A DNA stretch of 64,000 bases. It comes from JAPLJC01 sp052326585. Its GTDB lineage: Bacteria > Desulfobacterota > Desulfobaccia > Desulfobaccales > 0-14-0-80-60-11. Below, in pieces: positions 43,621 through 51,924 of the stretch. The first letter of the stretch is position 1; each line of letters begins with the position of its first letter. The stretch covers positions 14,870 to 78,869 of the forward strand of contig JBKQLU010000063.1 of NCBI GenBank assembly GCA_052326585.1, written 5' to 3'. The notes under the pieces are model-generated. The model was not told the origin of the DNA and did no database searches. It saw only the letters and a list, made by a program, of their open reading frames with translations. The translations under genes were made by a program, and so were the position numbers.

Positions 43621-44223
43621 ATGGCCATTCCCAAGATCATCTCCGCCGACTACCTCCTCAGCGTCCACCGGATCGAGCAGTTGCCCGCCGGGGAGCTCCC
43701 CGAAGTGGCCTTCCTGGGCCGCTCCAACGTGGGCAAATCCTCCCTGATCAACGTCCTGCTGGGGCGTAAAAAACTGGTGCGCACCAGCGCCCAGCCAGGC
43801 TGCACCCGGGCCCTCAACTTCTTTCTGGTGAATAGCCGCTGGCACTTCGTAGATCTGCCGGGGTTCGGCTATGCCGCGGTTGCCAAAGAACTCAAGGCCA
43901 AGTGGGGGCAACTGGTGCTGGACTATCTGGGCCGCCGCCAGGCCCTGGCCGCGGTAGTCTTCCTCCAGGACGGCCGCCGCCGCTTGGGGCCGGAGGAGCT
44001 GTTTCTCTGGGAGTACCTGCGGGAGCGGAAGAGGCTGGTGATTCCAGTGCTCACCAAGGCGGACAAGTTGAAGCAGGGGGAGCGCCGCCGGCAGTTGCAA
44101 CATCTGGCCGAACACCTGGCCCCCTTGGGGGTGGGCCCCGGAGAATTCACCTGGTTCTCGGCCCTGAGCCGCGAGGGCCGGGAAGAGCTCTGGGCGCGGC
44201 TCCTTGGGCCTCTGGGCGGCTGA
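43621..44223 (+). CDS. engB: GTPase EngB/YsxC, ribosome assembly
   Basis: A 200-residue GTPase with G1 GRSNVGKSS, G2 region SAQPGCTR, G3 DLPGFGYA and G4 TKADK in order, the plan of EngB (YihA/YsxC). It is needed for assembly of the large ribosomal subunit. The G2 sequence PGCTR differs slightly from the more common PGKTQ. It is divergent from plsC across a 254-base gap. Confidence 0.93.
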   Translation: MAIPKIISADYLLSVHRIEQLPAGELPEVAFLGRSNVGKSSLINVLLGRKKLVRTSAQPGCTRALNFFLVNSRWHFVDLPGFGYAAVAKELKAKWGQLVLDYLGRRQALAAVVFLQDGRRRLGPEELFLWEYLRERKRLVIPVLTKADKLKQGERRRQLQHLAEHLAPLGVGPGEFTWFSALSREGREELWARLLGPLGG

Positions 44224-44610
44224 CCCGGGTTCCGCAGCTTTTCTTAACAGGCGGCGGTGATCTTCTTGTGCTTATCACCTGTTAGCTTCTGCATAACAGC
44301 AACCAATAAGCCGGGTAGTGAAGTGCGGAGATATAGCAGAACTTGACACTTTTACCCGATTGAATACTATGCCGGATTTCTCCATGTTGGATAATCGGGG
44401 CGATCGCGAAGGGATAGCCTCATGACCCCAGGATCAGGGAAGCTATCTTCGGCTGAGCCACTATGTACAAAGAATAGGCGGTAGGACTGCCAACAGCCTG
44501 GAGATCAGTGGCAAGCACAGCGAGCAGAGCGAGTTTCCCTTTAGGCGCGGGTTAGCCGAAGATGTCTTTTTCGTAACTTCACAGGCAGGCCACCGTTCCA
44601 AAGGCTCGGG
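44224..44610. other. Intergenic region after engB
   Basis: These 387 bases lie between convergent genes (engB and the hydrolase). No gene, repeat or clear terminator was recognised; an open frame on the minus strand (44541-44747) overlaps the hydrolase and has no coding signs. Confidence 0.5.
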
Positions 44611-45495
44611 TCATGGCCTAAGTGTAGTACTGACGAAGTCCTTGACCGCTTTTCTGGCCTCGGTAGAGGCCTTTTCGTTATAAGCAAGCGTTCCCCCATA
44701 TTCCACGCATGGATCGGCCCAGGTGAACTGTTGCTTTGTTTTGACATTGATGATCACGCCATCCTCTGCCTCTGCCAACTCGCATCGCCTGCGCGTCTGC
44801 GCCCTCTCAAGCCTTAGAGGTGCCTGAAACGCCCTTCCATCGAACAAGTGTCCTGCGCCAGGATATTCGGTCAACTGGACATTTTTGCCCTTCGCCTTCA
44901 GCCGCTCAACATAGGCACGACAAGGCGCAGCGGGTACGAAATCATCTCCGCTGCCATGAAAGATCCGGATCGGCTTGTCCGACACGTTCTCGTCGTCGCG
45001 GAATGCCGTGCCACACGGCGGGTAGAAGGCAATATAGGCTGCAAATTCCTGACCGGCCGGGCCGTGCATGCGCTGAAATCGCTTCAAGCTGGCGTAGAGC
45101 GCGGCTCGGCCACCAGACGAAAATCCCATGAGTGCAATCCGCGTGGCGTCGATCCTTGGGTGTTCCCCAAGGACATCGAGCGCGCGATAGGCGTCGACTA
45201 TCACCGTGAGCAGCCCAAGTTGTGACTGATCATACAGGGTATTAACGATGCCGCGCCCGGTGAAGCTGTCGAGGACGAAGGTTGCCACGCCCGTTGTATT
45301 GAGATCCTGTTCCCAATCCGGGATATTACCTCCCACTCCGCCCGAGCCATGTAGTAGGACGACTGCCGGGAGGCGGTCATTTCCCGGGCGAGGCAGGCGA
45401 AGTTCGCCCGTAAGGGTGACCCGTTGGCCTTCCTTGTGACCGGTCAGGAATTCCTGATCTGTCAACGTCATTGACGAAAATGAGTGAATTTCCAT
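44611..45495 (-). CDS. Dienelactone hydrolase-like alpha/beta hydrolase
   Basis: A 294-residue alpha/beta hydrolase. The oxyanion-region VVLLHGSGGVG, nucleophile Ser in MGFSSGG (dienelactone hydrolases more often have Cys), a late Asp in GSGDDFVP and His in GAGHLFDG complete the triad. No signal peptide is seen with the chosen start, which has GGAGG 7 bases upstream; a longer frame begins 93 bases earlier. It is the left edge of the accessory region. The substrate is unknown. Confidence 0.83.
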   Translation of the reverse strand: MEIHSFSSMTLTDQEFLTGHKEGQRVTLTGELRLPRPGNDRLPAVVLLHGSGGVGGNIPDWEQDLNTTGVATFVLDSFTGRGIVNTLYDQSQLGLLTVIVDAYRALDVLGEHPRIDATRIALMGFSSGGRAALYASLKRFQRMHGPAGQEFAAYIAFYPPCGTAFRDDENVSDKPIRIFHGSGDDFVPAAPCRAYVERLKAKGKNVQLTEYPGAGHLFDGRAFQAPLRLERAQTRRRCELAEAEDGVIINVKTKQQFTWADPCVEYGGTLAYNEKASTEARKAVKDFVSTTLRP

Positions 45496-45845
45496 ACACG
45501 CACCTCCAGCTCTGCGCAATTGGCTGATAAAGCGGCTAACTAAGTGGGCGCCAGAGTCTCTTCTCACGCCCGAAGGTGGTATGTCCATGTTGCCTCGGCT
45601 TTTCCTCCATCACACCAATATCGGGCGATACTGGCCTGGAATTCATATGATTGAGCCCCTCTAATTCTGCAAACCATGCAAACCAAAGGACGAGTATGTT
45701 CAAAATCTTAAAAAAAAAGATATCACCTGAGTGAAACTCGTGCTATCTTGCATTCTGCAAGCTATTGGAATACAAAAAGGGGAACCTCTCCTGACCAAAC
45801 AACATTTTGTCTAATATTGGCAAGTGATTTGCTTGAGGATTCTTG
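45496..45845 (+). promoter_or_regulatory. Regulatory region upstream of the sigma-54 activator
   Basis: A 350-base AT-rich divergent promoter region. It contains the perfect palindrome CTTGCA-TTC-TGCAAG (45747-45761) about 85 bases before the activator start, and related TGCAAA motifs near 45668-45682. These may be an operator for the activator or for the divergent hydrolase. No gene is supported here. Confidence 0.5.
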
Positions 45846-47324
45846 ATGAAGAACGATGCCACGAAAAAAATCAGGGGCCTGGGCTATTTGGAAGGTGGCC
45901 TTTCCTTAGATCAGCAGGCGCCCCAAAAGGGCCCGCACGGTCTAAAAGATATGTTGGGATCCATCAATTTCATGAGGTTTGTCCTGGATAATGTCTATTC
46001 CGGCATCATCGTCTGCAATGAAAACAGTCAAATTATCTTCATGAACAAGGTTTATGGCGCGCTTCTCAAGATAGACCCGGAAGGGGCGGTTGGCAAGGAT
46101 ATCAAAGACTATTTTCCTGGCTCCCGGCTTTCTCATGTCATAGCAACGGGTATTCCGGAACTGGGCCAGCGCTGCTCTCTGAAAACCGCGGCTACGTCAT
46201 GTTGTCTGGTAAATCGGATTCCTCTTGAACATAATGGCAAGATCGTGGGGGTCATTCTGCAGACGGTACTGCGCGACTATAAGGATTTTACCGATCTGGT
46301 GGGAAAGCTTAATATGTTGGAACGGAAAGTCAAACACCAGGAGAAGGCCCTGGAAACGATATTTTCCTCCAAATATACCTTTGATTCCATCATTGGTGAA
46401 GGCAAGACGATTAAGGCAGTAAAAGTTCTGGCGCAGAAGTATGCCCGGGCAGATTCCCCCATCTTGATTCTTGGTCCAACCGGGGCCGGCAAAGAGTTAT
46501 TCGCGCATGCCCTGCATGACGCCAGCAACCGCAACTTGGGACCGTTTGTCTGCCTTAACTGTGCCGCGGTCCCCAAGGACTTGTTGGAATCGGAACTGTT
46601 CGGGTACGAAGAAGGGGCCTTCACCGGCGCCAAGAAAGGCGGCAAGCCCGGTCTCATCGAACTGGCCGATGGCGGCACCCTTTATCTGGATGAAATCAGT
46701 GAGCTGTCCCTGGCGGCCCAAGCCAAACTGCTACGCATCCTTGAGGATAAGGTGCTCACCAAGGTCGGCGGGATAAGATCCTCCGAGATTGACTTCCGGT
46801 TGATAGCGGCGACGAATCGTAATCTTCAAGAAATGATTCAGAGAGGGGAGTTCCGGCAAGATTTATTTTACCGACTCAACACCATGATCTTGGATATTCC
46901 CCCCCTGGCCCAAAGACCGGAAGATATTCCCCTCCTGGTTAGACACTTTTTAAAAGCCGCGGGGAGAGCCGGATGTCGCCTGCCCGAGGAGACACTGAAG
47001 GCTTTAGCTCATTACCAGTGGCCGGGGAATATCCGCGAGCTGAAAAATATTATCGAGAGAGCCCTGAGCCTGAGCGAAAAAAATGAATTGAAATTGGAAC
47101 ATCTGCCCATCGAAGTGCTTGAGCCTACTTTTAGAATAAATGTGTCTGATAATTCAGACAATTTATTGGCTCAAAAATTGGTTACCTTTGAAAAAAGTTT
47201 GTTGCTGAATGCCTTACAGACCGCCAGCGGTAATATGTCTAAGACTGCAAAATTACTTGGTATTTCAAGGGCCACCTTGTATGAGAAATTTCAGAAGTAT
47301 GATTTAAGCTATTCTAAAAAGTAG
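45846..47324 (+). CDS. Sigma-54-dependent transcriptional activator (PAS-AAA+-Fis)
   Basis: A 492-residue enhancer-binding protein. An N-terminal PAS-like sensor (about 40-150: DNVYSGIIVCNENSQIIFMN) contains a Cys-Cys pair (TSCCLV). A coiled linker (about 155-185) leads to the AAA+ domain: Walker A GPTGAGKE, sigma-54-contact loop GAFTGAKKGG, Walker B GGTLYLDEIS, and arginine-finger region FRQDLFYRL. A Fis-type helix-turn-helix ends it (NMSKTAKLLGISRATLYEK). It precedes a sigma-54-type promoter at 47481 and the Mo/W enzyme operon, so it very likely activates that operon when the PAS domain senses a substrate or redox cue. Confidence 0.93.
   Translation: MKNDATKKIRGLGYLEGGLSLDQQAPQKGPHGLKDMLGSINFMRFVLDNVYSGIIVCNENSQIIFMNKVYGALLKIDPEGAVGKDIKDYFPGSRLSHVIATGIPELGQRCSLKTAATSCCLVNRIPLEHNGKIVGVILQTVLRDYKDFTDLVGKLNMLERKVKHQEKALETIFSSKYTFDSIIGEGKTIKAVKVLAQKYARADSPILILGPTGAGKELFAHALHDASNRNLGPFVCLNCAAVPKDLLESELFGYEEGAFTGAKKGGKPGLIELADGGTLYLDEISELSLAAQAKLLRILEDKVLTKVGGIRSSEIDFRLIAATNRNLQEMIQRGEFRQDLFYRLNTMILDIPPLAQRPEDIPLLVRHFLKAAGRAGCRLPEETLKALAHYQWPGNIRELKNIIERALSLSEKNELKLEHLPIEVLEPTFRINVSDNSDNLLAQKLVTFEKSLLLNALQTASGNMSKTAKLLGISRATLYEKFQKYDLSYSKK
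47143..47160. promoter_or_regulatory. Likely activator-binding dyad 1 (TGTCTGA-TAAT-TCAGACA)
   Basis: A perfect 7-4-7 dyad inside the 3' part of the activator gene, about 320 bases upstream of the sigma-54 promoter. The same motif recurs at 47348-47365. Sigma-54 activators usually bind paired dyads 80-350 bases upstream. Confidence 0.7.
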
Positions 47325-47347
47325 GTTTGTGTCTGCTTTTTCTTACA

Positions 47348-47365
47348 TGTCTGAAAAGTCGGACA
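47348..47365. promoter_or_regulatory. Likely activator-binding dyad 2 (TGTCTGA-AAAG-TCGGACA)
   Basis: The second copy of the 7-4-7 dyad, with one mismatch, about 115 bases upstream of the -24 box. Its spacing and half-sites match the perfect copy at 47143-47160. Confidence 0.7.
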
Positions 47366-47480
47366 TTTTCTTAATCCAAAATCCTTCTTCTCCAATTCCG
47401 CCACTTCCTAGTTATTGTCAAAAATTAAAGATTTCCAGCAGTTGGCCTTCCTATCCTCATCCTTCTTGTGACGTAGTTAT

Positions 47481-47496
47481 TGGCACAAAACCTGCA
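47481..47496 (+). promoter_or_regulatory. Sigma-54 (RpoN) promoter TGGCAC-N5-CTGCA
   Basis: TGGCAC at 47481-47486, five bases (AAAAC), then CTGCA at 47492-47496. The GG (47482-47483) and GC (47494-47495) have the required 10-base gap. It lies 110 bases before the chosen start of the Mo/W enzyme gene and just behind a sigma-54 activator gene, with two dyads in the enhancer position. Confidence 0.8.
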
Positions 47497-47605
47497 TCTA
47501 TAATTAATTTAGAAATCTTTGAACACGACCTGATCGTTGAGGTTTAACGTGGAGAACCGATGGGATCATATTCATCATTATTTTCCTAAAGAAAAGGACC
47601 ATGAA

Positions 47606-49678
47606 ATGGAGAAAGAATATCTCACTTTTTGTCATATATGTCCGGGCCATTGCAGTCGCAAAATGACCGTGGAAAACGGAAAAATCGTTAGCATCGATTT
47701 GGACAAGGAGAGTAGCCTTTCCACCCAGTTTTGCCCTTACACCAGGGGACGACAGGTAATGGAGGTTTGCGCCCATCCGGATCGCTTGAAATACCCCCAA
47801 CGCAGGGTCGGGCCAAAAGGAAGTGGCCAATGGCAGCGAATCTCCTGGGATGAGGCCTTAGATGCCATCGTACAAAATCTCAAGGAAGTCAAAGAAAAGT
47901 ATGGGCCGGAAAGAGTCGCCTTTCTCTTGGGAGAACCCAAAGGCATGGAATTCGCCTTTGCTCAACGATTTGCGACTGCCTTCGGGACACCTAATGTAGT
48001 TACCCCTGGCGCCTATTGCGGCGTGCCTCGAGGGGCGGGCAATTCTTACACCTGCGGGCGCGTCATCGCAGCTGATGAAAAGAATAGAGATTCCGCCTTG
48101 GTGGTGGTGTGGGGCTGTAATTTTATTCATACGAGTGGAGCTATGACCAGGGAGACTTTTAACGCTCTTATGAAGAATGGCTCCAAGCTGGTAGTGGTAG
48201 ATCCCAAGAAAATAGACATTGCCAAAAGAGCAGATCTCTGGATCGCCCCCAGGCCACAAAGCGATGGCGCATTAGCAATGGGGTTGCTCAAAGTCCTGAT
48301 TGAAGAAGGCCTTTACGACCATGATTTCGTATCCAAATGGACAGTTGGCTTCAGCGAGCTGAGAGAGCATGTAAAGACTTTTTCTCTTGAGGATATAGAG
48401 CGACTTACATGGGTCCCTAAGGAGAAAATCGCAGAGTTGGCAAGAATGTACGGCTCGCTTAAACCATCGCGCACCATTCCCGGAAATGGGCTGGAAAGGA
48501 GCATGAATGCTTTTCAAGCCATCCGCGCCATTACTATTATATCCGCTATTACCGGCAATCTCAACGTTCCCGGGGGCGATATATTCTTGATTCCGGCGCC
48601 CTTCACCAGGGGAGGCAACTTCTATCTGATGAAGATTAGAAACATAGATAATATGATCGGCCACGAATTTCCAATCGCGAGGCACTCTGCTTATGTCCCT
48701 CCGCAGTCCATAGTAAGTTCTATTTTGGAAGAAAAACCATACCCGATCAAGGCAGCACTGTGCATTCTTTCTGATCCGCTTATGAGCTATCCTGATACCC
48801 AAAAAACTTTTGAAGCCCTTAAGAAACTCGATTTTCTGGTGGTGTCTGAGATCTTTATGACGCCAACCGCTGCTGTTGCAGATATCGTTTTGCCAGCGGC
48901 TTGGGGTGTGGAGCACGATACCGTAGGATATTGGCCAGGCCGGCATGAAGAAATTCGGGCCTATCCTAAGATTATAGAGCCACCGGGAGAAGCCTGGTCT
49001 GACGCAAAATGGATGAATGAAGTCGCCAACAGACTGGGGTTGGATCATTTTTGGGTCGACGAAAAGGAAGCTCTAGATGTCATGCTTAAGCCGAGCGGGC
49101 TCACTTGGGAGGAATTCAAAGAGAAGAGGGTTCTTAAGCCGAGGCATGACCCCGGAAACCCGGAAGACGGCATATTCAAAACCAGCTCAGGTAAGGTAGA
49201 GATATATTCCGAGCGTCTTAAGAAAATGGGTATAAGCCCAATGCCTTCTTTTGAAGAATTATCAAAGTTTGCTGCTGAGCCCTCTGAACGATATCCCCTT
49301 TTATTGTTTAATGCTAAAGAAAAGATGTACATGCTGACTGGTTTTAAGCAAGTGCCACGCGCTCGTACACAAAAACCGGAACCCGTTGTGGAGCTGAACC
49401 CTGAGACTGCAGAAAAGGCAGGGATTAAAGAAGGTGATTGGGTTTATATCGAATCGAACAAAGGGAGGATAATTCAAAAGTTAACCCTGGATCCTGAACT
49501 CGATCCCAAGCTGGCATATGCCTCTTTCGGCTGGTGGTTTCCTGAAGATCCTGACGATCACTACCAATTCAGAAAATCCAACATAAATGTTCTTATCGGC
49601 AATGACCCACCATATGAACCGGCCACCGGGGCAGCAGAACTAGGAGGTATTCCCTGCCGGGTATATAAGGCTGAATAG
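47606..49678 (+). CDS. Single-subunit Mo/W-bis-MGD enzyme, acetylene-hydratase-like
   Basis: A 690-residue member of the DMSO reductase superfamily. The [4Fe-4S] motif is CHICPGHC (residues 9-16) with a fourth Cys at 43 (FCPYTRG). Cys138 in TPGAYCGVPRG is the likely metal ligand. MGD-binding segments follow (NALMKNGSKLVVVDPKK, TPTAAVADIVLPAAW), then SSGKVEIYSERLKKMGISPMP and the C-terminal barrel. Size, single cluster and local motifs (MTPTA.ADYVLP, PSG..WEE, SGKVE.YS) resemble Pelobacter acetylene hydratase. No signal peptide, electron-transfer or membrane subunit is encoded nearby, so it may be a cytoplasmic non-redox or ferredoxin-linked enzyme. The ATG start has AAGGA; a TTG 69 bases upstream is possible. 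Confidence 0.87.
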   Translation: MEKEYLTFCHICPGHCSRKMTVENGKIVSIDLDKESSLSTQFCPYTRGRQVMEVCAHPDRLKYPQRRVGPKGSGQWQRISWDEALDAIVQNLKEVKEKYGPERVAFLLGEPKGMEFAFAQRFATAFGTPNVVTPGAYCGVPRGAGNSYTCGRVIAADEKNRDSALVVVWGCNFIHTSGAMTRETFNALMKNGSKLVVVDPKKIDIAKRADLWIAPRPQSDGALAMGLLKVLIEEGLYDHDFVSKWTVGFSELREHVKTFSLEDIERLTWVPKEKIAELARMYGSLKPSRTIPGNGLERSMNAFQAIRAITIISAITGNLNVPGGDIFLIPAPFTRGGNFYLMKIRNIDNMIGHEFPIARHSAYVPPQSIVSSILEEKPYPIKAALCILSDPLMSYPDTQKTFEALKKLDFLVVSEIFMTPTAAVADIVLPAAWGVEHDTVGYWPGRHEEIRAYPKIIEPPGEAWSDAKWMNEVANRLGLDHFWVDEKEALDVMLKPSGLTWEEFKEKRVLKPRHDPGNPEDGIFKTSSGKVEIYSERLKKMGISPMPSFEELSKFAAEPSERYPLLLFNAKEKMYMLTGFKQVPRARTQKPEPVVELNPETAEKAGIKEGDWVYIESNKGRIIQKLTLDPELDPKLAYASFGWWFPEDPDDHYQFRKSNINVLIGNDPPYEPATGAAELGGIPCRVYKAE

Positions 49679-49680
49679 TT

Positions 49681-51363
49681 GTGGCTTTTGACAAGATGAA
49701 TAGGTTCTCGTCTGGAGAGTATATGGGAAGAATACCAAGTGAGTTTATTCCATCGCGGATAGATGTAGCCCAGCGAATTTACCTTCTCCCCGAGCTTCAT
49801 TATCCGGAGAAACTGAACATAGTGAGGGATTTTTATGAAAGGGTCAACAAAGACAAGATCATAATCTATCATAAAGAAGAGCGGATAAAATTGTCCGAGA
49901 TGCGTCGCAGCATTAATAAGCTCGCTAACGGACTGAAGAGCCTTGGGGCAGAGCCGAATGATAGGATATTGGTCAGAGGGCCCAATTGCCCGCATTTTAT
50001 GTACGCGCAGTACGCCTGTTGGGCTATGGGGGCAATTCCGGTACCGGTTTCGTCCCTGCTCAGGTCGGATGAGCTGGCTTATAGGGCCAATGACTTGGAA
50101 GCCAGGTTTTTCATTGTAGGCTCAGATGCATGGTTAGATATGGATAAAGCTCCCGGGAAATTTCATACGATTGAAAAAATAATTGTATTTGGCGAAAGAA
50201 AACAAGGGTATTTGTTTTATGATGATCTTATTGAAGACCAGTCGGAGGAGGACAGTATAGAAAAGACTTCAAGGCATGACATCGGAAGGATTCTCTACAG
50301 TTCAGGAACAACCGGGATGTCTAAAGGAATTATCAATCGTATCGATGACCTCTGTAGCATGGCCGAAGGCCCCCATAAGTATGCACTGTCACTCGCTGAA
50401 AACGACGTGGTAGGCGGGTGGGCCGTTTTTACCTTCGCGCTGGGTGCGACAAGTCTGTTGTTACCAGCCCGTATTGGTTGTGCAATTTCTATAGTTAATA
50501 ATCCTACACCCGAAGAGATGTTTGAAACGATAGCAGAGCACAAGATTACTGTACTCCGATGTGCTCCCACTTTTTACAGGATGATGCTTGAAGTTGAAGA
50601 TGCTGAGAGTCGATACGACCTGAGTTCCCTTAGGCTATGCGGGAGCGCCGGCGAACCGCTGTCGGGTACTACCAGACTTACGTGGAGGAAGCGTTTCGGG
50701 GTTGACCTGATAGATTGGTTGGGATCAGGCGAGATGGGATGCGTAATAGCGCAAGTGCCGGGCGCCCCTGAAGAAAAATTTTCTGCTACAGGGAAACTGC
50801 TGCCTGGAATAAGAGCGAGGATTGTCAACGAAAAGTTTCATGACGTCCACAATGGCGAGAGTGGCGAGTTGCTTATCCAGGGCCCGGTAGCCCAAGAATA
50901 TTGGAGAAAGCCCGAAGTCCAGAAAAAGGCGGCGTATAAAGGCTGGAATAGGCTGGGCCTGATATACCAAAAAGATGGAGATGGCTATTATTGGTATAAA
51001 GGGCGTTCTGATGACATGATTGTAACATCCGGATATAAAATCCCTGGGGGAGAGGTCGAAGCTGTGCTCTTGACTCATGAGGCTGTCTCAGAAGCAGCAG
51101 TTGTCCCGTCTCCCGACCCAATAAGAGGCTATGTTATAAAGGCATTCATTGTCCTTAAAAAGGGATACGAGCCTTCCGAGGCACTAAAAAAGGAATTACA
51201 GGACTATGTAAAAGCCAATCTGGAGCCATACAAATATCCAAGGAAGATAGATTTCGTGGCTAGTTTCAGGCTGCCCAGGACGATAACCGGTAAAATCCAG
51301 CGCAACATGCTTAGAGATATCGAAGAACAGGGACTGCCGTTAGGTTTCAGTGACAATTGTTAG
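49681..51363 (+). CDS. Aryl/acyl-CoA ligase (AMP-forming, benzoate-CoA ligase-like)
   Basis: A 560-residue adenylate-forming ligase. P-loop ILYSSGTTGMSKG (about 204-216), later a WLGSGEMG motif, GRSDDMIVTSGYKIPGGEVE and the C-terminal PRTITGKIQRN with the catalytic Lys. The plan is nearest the benzoate/2-aminobenzoate-CoA ligase branch. It would activate an aromatic or branched acid as the CoA ester in the cytoplasm. The frame opens with GTG 2 bases after the previous stop; the ATG at 49723 has a better TGGAG site and may be the real start. Confidence 0.9.
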   Translation: MAFDKMNRFSSGEYMGRIPSEFIPSRIDVAQRIYLLPELHYPEKLNIVRDFYERVNKDKIIIYHKEERIKLSEMRRSINKLANGLKSLGAEPNDRILVRGPNCPHFMYAQYACWAMGAIPVPVSSLLRSDELAYRANDLEARFFIVGSDAWLDMDKAPGKFHTIEKIIVFGERKQGYLFYDDLIEDQSEEDSIEKTSRHDIGRILYSSGTTGMSKGIINRIDDLCSMAEGPHKYALSLAENDVVGGWAVFTFALGATSLLLPARIGCAISIVNNPTPEEMFETIAEHKITVLRCAPTFYRMMLEVEDAESRYDLSSLRLCGSAGEPLSGTTRLTWRKRFGVDLIDWLGSGEMGCVIAQVPGAPEEKFSATGKLLPGIRARIVNEKFHDVHNGESGELLIQGPVAQEYWRKPEVQKKAAYKGWNRLGLIYQKDGDGYYWYKGRSDDMIVTSGYKIPGGEVEAVLLTHEAVSEAAVVPSPDPIRGYVIKAFIVLKKGYEPSEALKKELQDYVKANLEPYKYPRKIDFVASFRLPRTITGKIQRNMLRDIEEQGLPLGFSDNC

Positions 51364-51457
51364 CTAACCAAGGTTTGATTATCCTTAAGGTCCGCGATGA
51401 TCATTTTATAAAGAAGCTTAGGTAGAAACTTTAAACAACCTGGAGGTCAAGAAAAAC

Positions 51458-51886
51458 ATGTCAGAGACATCTACGAGCAAGCAACTTCCGGAAATAGAAG
51501 GCCTGTTTGAATGGCCGACTGATCATCCGCATTTAATCGGCGGTGCCTGCACAACCTGCGGAGCCCGCTTTTTTCCAAAGTTCTATGAAGTGCATAAACC
51601 GGATTGCAATGAAGGGCGCGTGGACCCCATTCACCTCAGCCGTGCCGGGAAACTGATGAGTTATACTATTTGTCATTATCCCCCGCCGCCGCCCTGTGTT
51701 GCGGCCCCGCCCTATGCCATTGGCCTGGTTGAGTTCCCGGAAGGCCTGCAGGTCGCAGGAATGATCACAGATTGTAAATTTGAGGAACTCACCCTCGGGA
51801 CAAGGATGGAGGTTATATACGAAGAGCTTTTCCAGGATAAAGAGGGAACAATACGCCTGACCTGGAAATATCGCCCCATTGATTAG
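51458..51886 (+). CDS. DUF35 OB-fold, zinc-ribbon protein
   Basis: A 142-residue protein with an N-terminal zinc ribbon (CTTCGARFFPKFYEVHKPDC; third and fourth ligands read as His and Cys rather than Cys-Cys) and an OB-fold half (GKLMSYTICHYPPPPP, then YAIGLVEFPEG). DUF35 proteins partner thiolase-fold enzymes such as BbsAB and the Ltp2-ChsH2 aldolase. It directly precedes the thiolase-fold gene by 38 bases, which fits that pairing. It has a GGAGG start site. Confidence 0.9.
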   Translation: MSETSTSKQLPEIEGLFEWPTDHPHLIGGACTTCGARFFPKFYEVHKPDCNEGRVDPIHLSRAGKLMSYTICHYPPPPPCVAAPPYAIGLVEFPEGLQVAGMITDCKFEELTLGTRMEVIYEELFQDKEGTIRLTWKYRPID

Positions 51887-51924
51887 CGTGGTTCCTAAAA
51901 TAATAAGTAACAAGGAGAAGAAAG

